A DNA stretch of 64,000 nucleotides, taken from positions 248,001 through 312,000 of the forward strand of contig NZ_MUNU01000017.1 in the NCBI RefSeq assembly GCF_002001085.1, given 5' to 3'. Every line of letters starts with the position of its first letter. The first letter of the stretch is position 1. The translations under genes were made by a program, and so were the position numbers. Shown in pieces: positions 33,275 to 41,620 of this stretch. The notes beneath the pieces are model-generated. The model was given only the letters and a program-made list of their open reading frames with translations, did no database searches and was not told the origin of the DNA. The DNA comes from Rhodanobacter sp. B05. GTDB taxonomy: Bacteria; Pseudomonadota; Gammaproteobacteria; Xanthomonadales; Rhodanobacteraceae.

Positions 33275-33715
33275 ATGCGCATGATCAAGTGGGGTGGGCT
33301 GCTGGCAGTTGCGGTTGCCGGGCTGTTGCCGGCGACGGCGGTGCACGCGGCGGACGTGTCCTGCAAGATGACGTTCCAGCTGTCCGGCTGGTCGGTGTTC
33401 TACAAGACCGCCAGCGGCAGCGGCACGGTTCGCTGCAGCAATGGTCAGAGCCTGCAGGTGAAGCTGCGCGCGAAGGGTGGCGGCCTCACGTTCGGCAAGA
33501 CGAAGATAAGCGACGGCATCGGCAAGTTCAGCGGGATCAGCAACGTGCACGACGTGCTGGGTCATTATGCCAATGCCGAGGCGCATGCCGGTGTCGAGGA
33601 CAGGGCGGCCACGGCGCAGGTGCTGACCAAGGGCAATGTCTCGCTCGCCCTCAGCGGCAAGGGCGAGGGTTGGAATCTCGGCGTGGCGTTCGGTGCCTTC
33701 ATCATCGAACAATGA
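33275..33715 (+). CDS. Exported hypothetical protein
   Basis: The 146-residue product has a signal peptide (GGLLAVAVAGLLPATAVHAA) and a small, likely beta-rich domain with two cysteines (DVSCKMTFQ, TVRCSNGQ). The C-terminus, WNLGVAFGAFIIEQ, is hydrophobic and could insert in a beta-barrel or pack inside. I do not recognise the family. ATG 33275 has GGGAG eight bases upstream; ATG 33260 is in frame. It is divergent from the TonB-like gene. Confidence 0.65.
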   Translation: MRMIKWGGLLAVAVAGLLPATAVHAADVSCKMTFQLSGWSVFYKTASGSGTVRCSNGQSLQVKLRAKGGGLTFGKTKISDGIGKFSGISNVHDVLGHYANAEAHAGVEDRAATAQVLTKGNVSLALSGKGEGWNLGVAFGAFIIEQ

Positions 33716-33828
33716 TGCCGCTTCGCCTTCACCGCGGCGTGACCTCCCGCCGCCATAGGCAAGCGACGGCGCGAGCGCTAAGGTAGGGCGCGGCGCTTGC
33801 CGGCGCCGACCCTGCCAGGAGTTCATCC

Positions 33829-34497
33829 ATGTCCGTTTCGTCCGGCGCGGTGCTGCCGCGCTACAGCTTCGGCGACGAGCTGGCCAGCAGTGTCATCCAT
33901 GGCATCGGCATCGTGCTCAGCATTGCCGGACTGGCCGTGCTGGTGGCGTTTGCGGCACTGCATGGCAATGCGCTGGCCGTGGTGGCCTGTGCGGTGTTCG
34001 GCAGCTCGCTGGTGCTGCTGTATACCGCTTCCACGCTGTACCACTCGATTTCCGTGGCGGCCGCCAAACCCACGCTGCGCGCACTGGACCACATCGCGAT
34101 CTACGTGCTGATCGCCGGCACCTACACGCCGTTCACCCTGATCGCGCTGCCCGGTCCGTGGGGTTGGAGTCTGTTCGCGGCGGTGTGGACGCTGGCCGTG
34201 GCCGGCAGCGCACTGGAGCTGGGCCTGCTCGGGCGTTACCACAAGCTGGCGGTATTGCTGTACATCGGCATGGGCTGGATCGGCATGATCGCGTTCGGAC
34301 CGCTCAGCGCACACCTGCAGGCTGGCGGCATCTGGCTGCTGCTCGGCGGTGGCGCGGCCTACACGCTGGGCGTGCCATTCTATCTGTGGCGGAAACTGCC
34401 GTATCACCACGCCCTGTGGCATGTGTTCGTGCTGGCCGGCAGCACACTGCACTTCCTCGCCGTGCTGCTGTATGTGATTCCCGACGCGCGGGCGTGA
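33829..34497 (+). CDS. trhA: TrhA/hemolysin III-family membrane protein
   Basis: The 222-residue protein has seven predicted helices and the family blocks ELASSVIHGIGIVLSIAG, TLYHSI and LDHIAIYVLIAGTYTPF. These PAQR-like proteins (YqfA/TrhA) hold a zinc or haem-like histidine set; bacterial members are linked to membrane energetics and lipid balance, not proven haemolysins. AGGAG precedes ATG 33829. The TfoX-like gene follows by two bases, so they share a transcript. Confidence 0.88.
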   Translation: MSVSSGAVLPRYSFGDELASSVIHGIGIVLSIAGLAVLVAFAALHGNALAVVACAVFGSSLVLLYTASTLYHSISVAAAKPTLRALDHIAIYVLIAGTYTPFTLIALPGPWGWSLFAAVWTLAVAGSALELGLLGRYHKLAVLLYIGMGWIGMIAFGPLSAHLQAGGIWLLLGGGAAYTLGVPFYLWRKLPYHHALWHVFVLAGSTLHFLAVLLYVIPDARA

Positions 34498-34499
34498 GC

Positions 34500-34859
34500 A
34501 TGCCGGCTGCGCTGGAGGCGATGCGTCGTGAACTCGAGGATGCCGCGGTGCACCTGGGCAAGCCGCACGATCTGCGCTTCAAGCCGATGTTCGGTGGCCT
34601 GATGGCGTACTTCGATGAACAGCCGTGTGCGTGGCTGACGATCGATGGACTGGCCCTGAAGCTGGCGCCGGCCGATCAGCCGGCGCTGCTGCAACTCGAT
34701 GGCGCCGCACGGCTGATCGCCAAGGCGGGCGCGGCGCCGAGCCGGCATTACATCATCGTGCCGGCGGCGGTATGTCGCGATACCGCGCAATTCGCCGGCT
34801 GGCTGGCCAAGAGCGCGGCGCATGCAACGTCCGCAACCCGGTCCAGGCCACGCCGCTGA
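34500..34859 (+). CDS. TfoX N-terminal-domain protein
   Basis: The 119-residue cytosolic protein matches the TfoX/Sxy N-terminal domain: LRFKPMFGGLMAYFDEQPCAWL and LALKLAPAD. Only this domain is present, without the C-terminal helix-hairpin part of true TfoX, so a role in competence is not implied. It starts two bases after the trhA stop and converges with the DUF456 gene. Function unknown. Confidence 0.8.
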   Translation: MPAALEAMRRELEDAAVHLGKPHDLRFKPMFGGLMAYFDEQPCAWLTIDGLALKLAPADQPALLQLDGAARLIAKAGAAPSRHYIIVPAAVCRDTAQFAGWLAKSAAHATSATRSRPRR

Positions 34860-34865
34860 TGTGAC

Positions 34866-35351
34866 TCAGCCGAACAGCATCGCCACGCCAAACAGTCCGA
34901 CCATCAGGAACGACAGCACCAGCTTGAGCAGGGTGCCGAACAGCAGGCCGAGCCAGGTGCCCACGCCGACGTGGGCGGATCGCAGCACGCTGGTACCCGA
35001 GGCCAGCTCGCCGAGGATGGCGCCGATGAACGGCCCGAACAGCAGGCCGGGAATGCCGAAGAACATGCCCACGAGGGTACCGATGGCGGCACCCCACAGC
35101 GCCCGCGGACTGGCGCCGACGCGTTTGGCGCCCAGCGTGCTGGCGACGAAGTCGACGATCACGCCGACCGCACCGATCGCGCCGATGATCAACAGCCACC
35201 ACAGCCCAAGATGGCGGTAGTCGTCGACCGCCGCCGCCAGCCAGATCCCGCCGAACACCATCGGGATGCCCGGTAGCATCGGTAGCACCGAGCCAGCCAG
35301 GCCGCCTAGCATCAGCAGGGCGGCGAGCACATATAACGCGATATCGAACAT
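34866..35351 (-). CDS. DUF456 membrane protein
   Basis: The 161-residue protein has four or five glycine-rich hydrophobic segments and the DUF456 pattern: GLAGSVLPMLPGIPMVFGG, VDFVASTLGAKRVGASPRA, and GMFFGIPGLLFGPFIGAILGEL. Such glycine-zipper proteins sit in the inner membrane; function is unassigned. ATG 35351 begins the first helix. A REP pair lies just upstream, between it and fpr. Confidence 0.87.
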   Translation of the reverse strand: MFDIALYVLAALLMLGGLAGSVLPMLPGIPMVFGGIWLAAAVDDYRHLGLWWLLIIGAIGAVGVIVDFVASTLGAKRVGASPRALWGAAIGTLVGMFFGIPGLLFGPFIGAILGELASGTSVLRSAHVGVGTWLGLLFGTLLKLVLSFLMVGLFGVAMLFG

Positions 35352-35372
35352 GGGCGTTCCGCAAAAAAACAG

Positions 35373-35457
35373 GTAGGAGCCCGCTCGCGGGCGATGCCAT
35401 GGCTGGGTGCACGATGGAAGATTAAACCAACAGCATCGCCCGCGAGCGGGCTCCTAC
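35373..35457. repeat. Inverted pair of GTAG-type REP sequences
   Basis: GTAGGAGCCCGCTCGCGGG plus CGATGC (35373-35397) and its exact reverse complement (35433-35457) flank a 35-bp middle. GTAGGAGC... is the classic start of REP sequences spread by RAYT (IS200/IS605-related) transposases in Xanthomonadales and Pseudomonas. Each unit also has its own internal hairpin (CCCGC/GCGGG). The right unit includes the stop codon of fpr. Confidence 0.85.
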
Positions 35458-36230
35458 TTCTCCACGAAGGCGCGTTCGACCACGTAGTCGCCCGGTTCGC
35501 GCGTGCGCGGCGAGGCCTGGAAACCGCGACCATCGAGCAGTGCGCACAGGTCGTCGAGCATGGCCGGGCTGCCGCACAACATCACGCGGTCGGTCTCCGG
35601 ATTCAGTGGCGGCAGGCCGGTGGCGTTGCTCATCACGCCGTCGACGATGGCATCGGTGATGCGTCCCCGGTGGCGGAACGGTTCGCGCGTAACGGTGGGG
35701 TAGTAGATGAGCTTCTCGCGCACCAGCTCGCCGAGATATTCGTGTTGCGGCAGCTGATGCTCCAGGTAGTCGGCGTAGGCCAGATCGCTGATATGACGCA
35801 CGCCGTGCGCCAGCACGACCCGGTCGAAACGCTCATACGTATGCGGGTCGCGAATGATGCTCATGAACGGTGCCAGCCCCGTGCCGGTGCCGAGCAGATA
35901 GAGATGTTTTCCAGGCTTGAGATCGTTCAGCACCAGGGTGCCGGTGGGCTTGCGCGTGACGATCAGCGGATCGCCCGGCCGCAGATGTTGCAGGCGCGAG
36001 GTGAGCGGGCCGTTGGCGACCTTGATCGAGAAAAACTCCAGGTGCTCCTCCCAGTTCGCGCTGGCGATCGAATACGCGCGCATCAGTGGACGCCCCTCCG
36101 TTTCCATTCCGATCATCACGAACTGCCCGCTGTCGAAACGGAAGCCGGGATCGCGCGTGGTGCGGAAGCTGAACAGCGTGTCGTTCCAGTGCTGCACGTC
36201 GATCACGTGCTCGGTTGCCATTGCCACCAT
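35454..36230 (-). CDS. fpr: Ferredoxin-NADP+ reductase
   Basis: About 258 residues. FAD binding is seen in RPLMRAYSIASANWEE; NADP binding in YLLGTGTGLAPFMSIIRD and VMLCGSPAM. The C-terminus GDYVVERAFVEK matches the gammaproteobacterial Fpr type, which ends VE(R/K)(Y/A)W or FVEK. It moves electrons between NADPH and ferredoxin or flavodoxin in oxidative-stress repair. Start 36230 or 36221 (MATEHV) are both possible. Its stop codon lies inside a REP sequence. Bases 36231-36472 upstream hold no gene. Confidence 0.92.
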   Translation of the reverse strand: MVAMATEHVIDVQHWNDTLFSFRTTRDPGFRFDSGQFVMIGMETEGRPLMRAYSIASANWEEHLEFFSIKVANGPLTSRLQHLRPGDPLIVTRKPTGTLVLNDLKPGKHLYLLGTGTGLAPFMSIIRDPHTYERFDRVVLAHGVRHISDLAYADYLEHQLPQHEYLGELVREKLIYYPTVTREPFRHRGRITDAIVDGVMSNATGLPPLNPETDRVMLCGSPAMLDDLCALLDGRGFQASPRTREPGDYVVERAFVEK

Positions 36231-36472
36231 CTTGCTTGGTCTCGTGAGTTTGCTGAACCCGGTTCGACGCCGGCACATGTGCTGCCACCTGGGGGCAGCC
36301 GCGGGTAGCCGTTGGTACGGTCTGGTCGCGATGCCGCGCAAGCACGGAGGCGGTCGCGGAAATCGGCCTGCAAGGATACGCCAGCAACGGCAGGCGCGTC
36401 CTGCCAGGACGACAGTCCCGATCGGCGAGGTTCCGGACATCGGCCCGGCACCCGCCCGGCGAGCGATCCATC

Positions 36473-36793
36473 GTGCATCTGGGCAAGCACAGCTTTGTGA
36501 AGACCGTGCACCCGGTGCTCGATGTCACGATCGATTCGATCAAATGCCCCTCGCTGCGTTTCACGCTCGAACTGGCGGCCAATTTCCGCGGCGTGGCGTT
36601 GTCGATAAGTGATGGCCGAATCGCCGGGGCAGGCGCCGGTGATGGTGACGTCGGCCTACAACTGAAATATGGCGAGGTGACCTTGCTCGACAAGGAAACG
36701 CGAAAGGTACCGTTTCCGGCCCGGATCGATTTCAAGGCGCCCGGACTGCTGATCGCCAGGACGCCGGAGACAAAGACGCAAGGTTCACGCTGA
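36473..36793 (+). CDS. Hypothetical protein, GTG start
   Basis: A 106-residue frame with believable protein composition (TVHPVLDVTIDSIKCPSL, LSISDGRIAGAGAGDGDVG, LIARTPETKT) but no recognised family and no signal peptide. The start is GTG 36473; no ATG is available near it, and no ribosome binding site stands out. It may be the remains of a longer gene. The dusA gene follows by 29 bases in the same direction. Confidence 0.4.
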   Translation: MHLGKHSFVKTVHPVLDVTIDSIKCPSLRFTLELAANFRGVALSISDGRIAGAGAGDGDVGLQLKYGEVTLLDKETRKVPFPARIDFKAPGLLIARTPETKTQGSR

Positions 36794-36822
36794 CGCCCGC
36801 GATCGGCGACAATGGCGGGGTC

Positions 36823-37821
36823 ATGACTCCCGCCATTTCCCGCATCCAGCCCGTCGCCTCGTCCTGGCAGCTTTCCGTCGCGCCGATGATGGACTGGACC
36901 GATCGGCACTGCCGCTATTTCCACCGGCTGCTGTCGCCGCGTGCGCGGCTGTACACCGAAATGGTGACCAGCGCGGCGCTGGTGCGCGGCGGCCAGCTGC
37001 GCCTGCTCGAGCACAGCCAGCAGGAGCATCCGGTGGCGCTGCAACTTGGCGGCAGCGATCCGGGCGAGCTGGCGCAGGCGGCGTGCCTTGGCGCGGCGGC
37101 GGGTTACGACGAGATCAATCTCAATGTGGGCTGTCCCTCGGACCGGGTGCAGTCGGGGCGTTTCGGCGCCTGCCTGATGTACGAGCCCGCGCTGGTTGGC
37201 GATTGCGTGAAGGCGATGCGCGATGCTGTGAGCGTACCGGTGACAGTGAAGTGCCGCATCGGCGTGGACGACCAGGACGACTACGCCGGGCTGCAGCATT
37301 TCACCGAGATCATGCTGGATGCCGGTGTCGAGGTGTTGGTGGTGCATGCGCGCAAGGCGTGGCTCAAGGGCTTGTCGCCGAAGGAGAACCGCGAGATCCC
37401 GCCGCTGGATTACGAGCGGGTGTATCGACTCAAGCGCGAGTTCCCCGCACTGGTGGTGGTGATCAATGGCGGCATCACTAGCGTGGCCGAGGTGCAGACG
37501 CATCTGGCGCAGCTGGACGGGGTGATGCTGGGTCGCGCGGCGTATCACGATCCCTGGCTGCTGGCCCGGCTGGAACATGCACTGCATGGCGAAGCGCTGC
37601 CGTCGCGCGATGAAGTGCTGCGGCACATGCGTCCCTACGTCGAGGCCGAGCTGGCGCGCGGCACCGCGCTGAAGCATGTCAGCCGCCACCTGCTCGGTCT
37701 GTACCAGGGCGAGCCGGGCGCCCGCGCGTTCCGCCGCACGATCAGCGAGGGTGCGCATCTGCCGGGTGTGGGGTGGAATCTGCTGGAGCAGGCGCAGAAG
37801 TCGTGCCTGCTGGCGGCGTGA
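36823..37821 (+). CDS. dusA: tRNA-dihydrouridine synthase A
   Basis: The 332-residue protein is a flavin-dependent Dus enzyme: LSVAPMMDWTDRHCRYF at the start, LNVGCPSDRVQSGRFGACLM with the catalytic cysteine, and YAGLQHFTEIMLD. The DWTD and KGLSPKENREIPPL blocks are DusA-specific. It reduces uridine to dihydrouridine at D-loop positions 20/20a of tRNA, with FMN and NADPH. Length is typical. ATG 36823 opens the conserved N-terminus. Confidence 0.93.
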   Translation: MTPAISRIQPVASSWQLSVAPMMDWTDRHCRYFHRLLSPRARLYTEMVTSAALVRGGQLRLLEHSQQEHPVALQLGGSDPGELAQAACLGAAAGYDEINLNVGCPSDRVQSGRFGACLMYEPALVGDCVKAMRDAVSVPVTVKCRIGVDDQDDYAGLQHFTEIMLDAGVEVLVVHARKAWLKGLSPKENREIPPLDYERVYRLKREFPALVVVINGGITSVAEVQTHLAQLDGVMLGRAAYHDPWLLARLEHALHGEALPSRDEVLRHMRPYVEAELARGTALKHVSRHLLGLYQGEPGARAFRRTISEGAHLPGVGWNLLEQAQKSCLLAA

Positions 37822-37903
37822 CAGGCACCGTCCATCCGGTCAGTATTCAGGCCTGATCGCCTAGGGTGGACGATTGAACCGAGGCCGGACAGGATATTCA
37901 CGC

Positions 37904-38215
37904 ATGCTCAGGTACAAGATCTTTCTGCTGGCTGCGCTGATCCCGTGGGCGGGCGTCGTGGCTGGCCAGTCGGCCAAACCGGCGGTGACGCTGGATCAGG
38001 CTGTGCTGAAGGTGCAGCGCGATACCGGCGGCAAGGTACTTTCGGCCGAATCGCGCGGCATCGGTCGCCGGTTCGAGTACAGAATCAAGGTGCTGACCCC
38101 GGACGGCCATGTGAAGGTGATGGCGATTTCCTCCGAGGCGAGCAAGAATCCGGCATCTGCCCAGTCAACCAAGAATTCGCCCGAACGGAACACGGGCAGC
38201 AAGGAGAAACATTGA
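37904..38215 (+). CDS. PepSY-domain periplasmic protein of the phoPQ operon
   Basis: The 103-residue protein has a signal peptide (FLLAALIPWAGVVA) and one PepSY-like domain (VTLDQAVLKVQRDTGGKVLSAESRG...), with a lysine- and serine-rich C-terminal tail. It ends one base before the phoP start codon. Such proteins are commonly encoded beside PhoPQ-type systems in Xanthomonadales and may sense or modulate the kinase in the periplasm; this is inference. ATG 37904 is preferred over 37874. Confidence 0.8.
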   Translation: MLRYKIFLLAALIPWAGVVAGQSAKPAVTLDQAVLKVQRDTGGKVLSAESRGIGRRFEYRIKVLTPDGHVKVMAISSEASKNPASAQSTKNSPERNTGSKEKH

Positions 38216-38216
38216 T

Positions 38217-38909
38217 ATGCGCATCCTGTTGGTGGAAGACGAGGCACCGTTGCGCGAGACGCTGGCCGCGCGCCTGAAACGCGACGGCTTCGCCGTCGAT
38301 GCTGCGCAGGATGGCGAGGAAGGCATCTACCTCGGCCGCGAGGTGCCATTCGACCTGGCGATCATCGACCTGGGCCTGCCGAAGATGTCCGGCATGGACC
38401 TGGTCAAGGCGCTGCGCGAGGCTGGCCAGCGCTATCCGATCCTGATCCTGACCGCGCGCGGCAGCTGGCAGGACAAGGTCGAGGGGCTGAAGCACGGCGC
38501 CGACGACTACCTGGTCAAGCCGTTCCACGTCGAGGAGCTGCTGGCGCGCATCAATGCACTGGTGCGTCGTGCCAGCGGCTGGTCCAAGCCGATCCTGGCC
38601 TGCGGCATGATCAAGCTCGATACCACCGCGCAGACGGTGACGGTGGAGGGCAAGGTGGTCGACCTCACCAGCTACGAGTACAAGGTGCTGGAATACCTGA
38701 TGCTGCATGCCGGTGAGTTGGTCTCCAAGGCCGACCTCACCGAGCACATCTACCAGCAGGATTTCGACCGCGATTCCAACGTGCTTGAAGTGTTCATCGG
38801 CCGGTTGCGGCGCAAGCTCGATCCGGAAGGCACCCTCAAACCCATCGAGACGGTACGTGGACGCGGATACCGCTTTGCCATCCCGCGCACCGACGGCGAC
38901 GACGAATGA
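38217..38909 (+). CDS. phoP: PhoP-like OmpR-family response regulator
   Basis: The 230-residue protein has a receiver domain with acidic pair (VEDEAPLRE), phospho-acceptor D51 in AIIDLGLPKMSG and lysine in YLVKPFHVEEL. The C-terminal OmpR winged helix ends RGRGYRFAIP. It is phosphorylated by the kinase encoded next to it, and binds DNA as a dimer. ATG 38217 lies one base after the preceding stop, indicating translational coupling. PhoP identity rests on similarity and order; other OmpR paralogues are possible. Confidence 0.88.
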   Translation: MRILLVEDEAPLRETLAARLKRDGFAVDAAQDGEEGIYLGREVPFDLAIIDLGLPKMSGMDLVKALREAGQRYPILILTARGSWQDKVEGLKHGADDYLVKPFHVEELLARINALVRRASGWSKPILACGMIKLDTTAQTVTVEGKVVDLTSYEYKVLEYLMLHAGELVSKADLTEHIYQQDFDRDSNVLEVFIGRLRRKLDPEGTLKPIETVRGRGYRFAIPRTDGDDE

Positions 38910-40293
38910 GCTGACGCCGCCGCGCCGCCCGCTGTCGCTGGCGGCGCGCGCGGCGATCGCCACGGGTTTCGTGCTGGCCGGTTTTCTCGGGCTGGTCGGC
39001 CTGGTCCTGTCGCAGGCAAACAACGAGCGCGCCTTGAGTGCGCTGCACGAGCGCCTGTATAGCTTTGCGATCGCTTACATCACCAACTTCGACGTCAACC
39101 GCTACGGCAGGATCCTGCCACCGGATACATCGCCGGATCCGAATTTCTCGCCTCCAGGCTCCGGCCTCTACGCGGTGGCCGTGGGCGACAAGGGCTTCCA
39201 CTGGCAGTCGCCCTCGGCGATCGGCCGCGATTTCAGTTTCCTCACGCCGCTGGCGCCGGGCGTGAGCCGTTTCGTCGGCCCGATCGATACCCGCATGGGG
39301 CGTCTGTACTACTACAGCTACGGCTTGACCTGGGATACCGAGGCTGGCAAGTCGGTGCCTTTCACGATCACGGTGGCGCAAACCGAGGATCAGCTCGAAG
39401 GCGGCAACGCGGCCTATCGGCGCGCGCTGGTGATCTGGCTGTCGATACTCGGCGTGATGCTGATCGTGCTGCAGATGCTGCTGCTGCGCTGGAGCCTGAC
39501 GCCGTTGCGCAAGGTGGCCAGCGACATGAGCCGGGTCGAGCGCGGCGACAGCGAGCGGCTGGACAGCCAGTACCCGCTCGAGCTCACCGGTCTGACCGAG
39601 CGCATCAACGTCTTCATCACCAACGAACGCGAACAGCGCACGCGCTACCGGCACACCCTGGCGGACCTGGCGCACAGCCTGAAGACACCGCTGGCGGTGA
39701 TCCGTTCGCAGCTTGAATCGACCACCGCCGACGAGGCCGCGCGACGCAGCAACGTGCTCGACCAGGTGCGCCGGATGAACGAGCTGGTGGCCTACCAGCT
39801 GGCACGTGCGGCCACATCCGGTCGCCAGACGTTTGCCAGCGCGGTGCCGATCGCAGCCCATGCCGAGGATCTGGTGCAAGGCCTGGAGAAGGTCTATGCC
39901 GGGAAAAATGTGCTGTGCGAATTCGATATCGAAGACGGCGCGGTGTTCTATGGCGAGCAGGGCGACCTGCTCGAACTGCTCGGCAACCTGCTTGAGAACG
40001 CCTTCAAATGGGCCAGCCATCGCGTGCTGCTGGTGGTGAAGGTGGAGCCCCGGTCCGGACGCCAGCGACCGGGCCTGTGGGTGAGCGTGGAAGATGACGG
40101 TCCCGGCATTGCCGCCGACCAGATCGAAAAGGTTCTGCAGCGTGGCGTGCGCGGCGACGAGCGTGTGCAGGGCCACGGCATCGGGCTGTCGATCGTGCAG
40201 GACATCGTGCATGCCTATCAGGGCGAACTGGTTGTCGACCGCTCGCCTGAGCTTGGTGGTGCGCGCTTCAGCGTGAAGCTCGCGGCGAGCTGA
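38875..40293 (+). CDS. phoQ: PhoQ-like sensor histidine kinase, non-ATG start
   Basis: About 472 residues. Two helices (~25-50 and ~175-200) frame a periplasmic sensor domain. The HAMP/DHp region carries phospho-acceptor H in LAHSLKTPLAVI; N box NLLENAFKWASH; G1 VEDDGPGI; G2 GHGIGLSIVQ. The frame has no ATG upstream of the first helix. TTG 38875 and GTG 38857 both lie inside phoP, so the genes overlap by at least 35 bases. In related bacteria the pair responds to Mg2+, cationic peptides or low pH. Confidence 0.87.
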   Translation: MPSRAPTATTNELTPPRRPLSLAARAAIATGFVLAGFLGLVGLVLSQANNERALSALHERLYSFAIAYITNFDVNRYGRILPPDTSPDPNFSPPGSGLYAVAVGDKGFHWQSPSAIGRDFSFLTPLAPGVSRFVGPIDTRMGRLYYYSYGLTWDTEAGKSVPFTITVAQTEDQLEGGNAAYRRALVIWLSILGVMLIVLQMLLLRWSLTPLRKVASDMSRVERGDSERLDSQYPLELTGLTERINVFITNEREQRTRYRHTLADLAHSLKTPLAVIRSQLESTTADEAARRSNVLDQVRRMNELVAYQLARAATSGRQTFASAVPIAAHAEDLVQGLEKVYAGKNVLCEFDIEDGAVFYGEQGDLLELLGNLLENAFKWASHRVLLVVKVEPRSGRQRPGLWVSVEDDGPGIAADQIEKVLQRGVRGDERVQGHGIGLSIVQDIVHAYQGELVVDRSPELGGARFSVKLAAS

Positions 40294-40302
40294 TTCGCCA
40301 TT

Positions 40303-41091
40303 TCAGCGGCGGCACGATCCGGCTGGCTCGTCGCCATCCGCGGGCGAGCGCCCGTAGAACGCTTCTAGCAAGTCGGCGACTGCCGGTTCGGCCTGGCGCA
40401 GCGAGGCCGGTTGCGAGTAGTGCAGTTCGCTTACCACGGCGAAGTACTCGCTGGCGCTTTCCGTGGCGTAGTGGTCGATCGGCGAATCCTGGTCGGGCGC
40501 AGCACCCGCCAGTCGGTCGTAGGCCAGCTGGAATTGCTCGATCCAGCGCCGGCGTGGAATCTCCACCAACGGTGGCACGCCGTCGGGTGGCCCGTCGAGC
40601 ATGTCCAGCTTGTGCGCCATCTCGTGCACGACCACGTTGTAGCCGTCCCACGGCTGTTCCAGGTCGAGTTGCACGTCGGCCAGCGACAGCACCAGCGGCC
40701 CGTGTTCCCAGGCTTCGCCGATCAGGATCTCGTCGCCTTCGGTGACTACGCCGGTATGGTCGTCGTGATGGCTGCGCCGCACCTTGAACTCGCCCGGATA
40801 GATCAGCACTTCGCGCCAGCCACGCAGGCTGGCGGTGCCTTGTTGCAGGGCAGGCAGGCACGCCTGCATCGCGATCAGCAGGCGCCAGTAGTCGTCGAGT
40901 ACCGCTCCAGCGAGGGCATGGAAGCGTTTGCGTGCCAGAAACAGCGCCGCCAGTTGGCGCAGACGCTGCTGGCGGTCGGGATCCAGTCGGCGCGCCAGCG
41001 GGCAGGCGAGCAGCGCGCGTCGCCACAACGGGTCGGCGACCGGTACAGGTTCAAAACGTGCTCGCAGCGATTGCCACCAATGGCCCGGCAT
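40303..41091 (-). CDS. mtfA: MtfA-type zinc peptidase
   Basis: The 262-residue cytosolic protein has the zinc motif VVHEMAHKLDMLDG and the MtfA block EVLIYPGEFKV. In E. coli, MtfA binds the repressor Mlc and frees ptsG; whether Mlc exists here is unknown. The downstream glutamate (SASEYFAV) fits the third ligand. It converges with phoQ, nine bases apart. Its upstream neighbour on the same strand ends 12 bases before it. Confidence 0.87.
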   Translation of the reverse strand: MPGHWWQSLRARFEPVPVADPLWRRALLACPLARRLDPDRQQRLRQLAALFLARKRFHALAGAVLDDYWRLLIAMQACLPALQQGTASLRGWREVLIYPGEFKVRRSHHDDHTGVVTEGDEILIGEAWEHGPLVLSLADVQLDLEQPWDGYNVVVHEMAHKLDMLDGPPDGVPPLVEIPRRRWIEQFQLAYDRLAGAAPDQDSPIDHYATESASEYFAVVSELHYSQPASLRQAEPAVADLLEAFYGRSPADGDEPAGSCRR

Positions 41092-41103
41092 GCCGCCGAA
41101 CGC

Positions 41104-41421
41104 TTACTGGATCGAACCAGGCAGCAGGGATTGCCAGCCCAGATGTGGCCGGGGAGTGGGCGCCGGCGCCGACGCGGCGGCGCCTGAATGATCGTTGCCG
41201 TTGCGGGACGTGCCGGCAGCTGCCTCGCTGCTGTTGATCGTGCCGCTGTCGCGATTCAGCCCCACGGCGTCGCCGCCGCTGTTGTCGCCGTCATGCGAGG
41301 TTCGACTGGCCGCGGCGTGCGTGGCGCTGTCCGCATCCTGGGTATCGAGGTTGGCAGCCATCGCCGAGCCCATGAAGGCAAGGCACAGGGCGCAACCAAG
41401 GATACGATGGGTGGCACGCAT
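41104..41421 (-). CDS. Small exported hypothetical protein
   Basis: A 105-residue protein with a signal peptide (RILGCALCLAFMGSAMAA) and a low-complexity, S/A/D/G-rich mature part ending in PRPHLGWQSLLPGSIQ. That C-terminal motif looks like a lineage-specific conserved tail, but I do not know a name for it. ATG 41421 begins the signal peptide. It is followed by mtfA and is probably co-transcribed with it. Confidence 0.65.
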   Translation of the reverse strand: MRATHRILGCALCLAFMGSAMAANLDTQDADSATHAAASRTSHDGDNSGGDAVGLNRDSGTINSSEAAAGTSRNGNDHSGAAASAPAPTPRPHLGWQSLLPGSIQ

Positions 41422-41534
41422 GGCAGTCGAACTCCCCGAACCAGCAAGCGAAGGCCCTGATCCTCGCAGAAACAGGCCAGAGGTGCCAGTGCTGCCGACC
41501 AGCAGGCCGATGCCGCAGTGCAGCGGCCGCGGGC

Positions 41535-41540
41535 TAGAAT
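41535..41540 (+). promoter_or_regulatory. -10 box (TAGAAT) upstream of birA
   Basis: TAGAAT in GGGCTAGAATCC, a -10 form that recurs upstream of the SPOR gene and the tRNA in this window. The start codon of birA is 81 bases downstream. A clear -35 is not visible. Confidence 0.35.
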
Positions 41541-41620
41541 CCGCGCATGGCCATTCCTGACGATTTTTCACCGCGCTGCTGTGCGCCGCACGCGAGCACC
41601 AGCACTCGCATGGGACGCTG

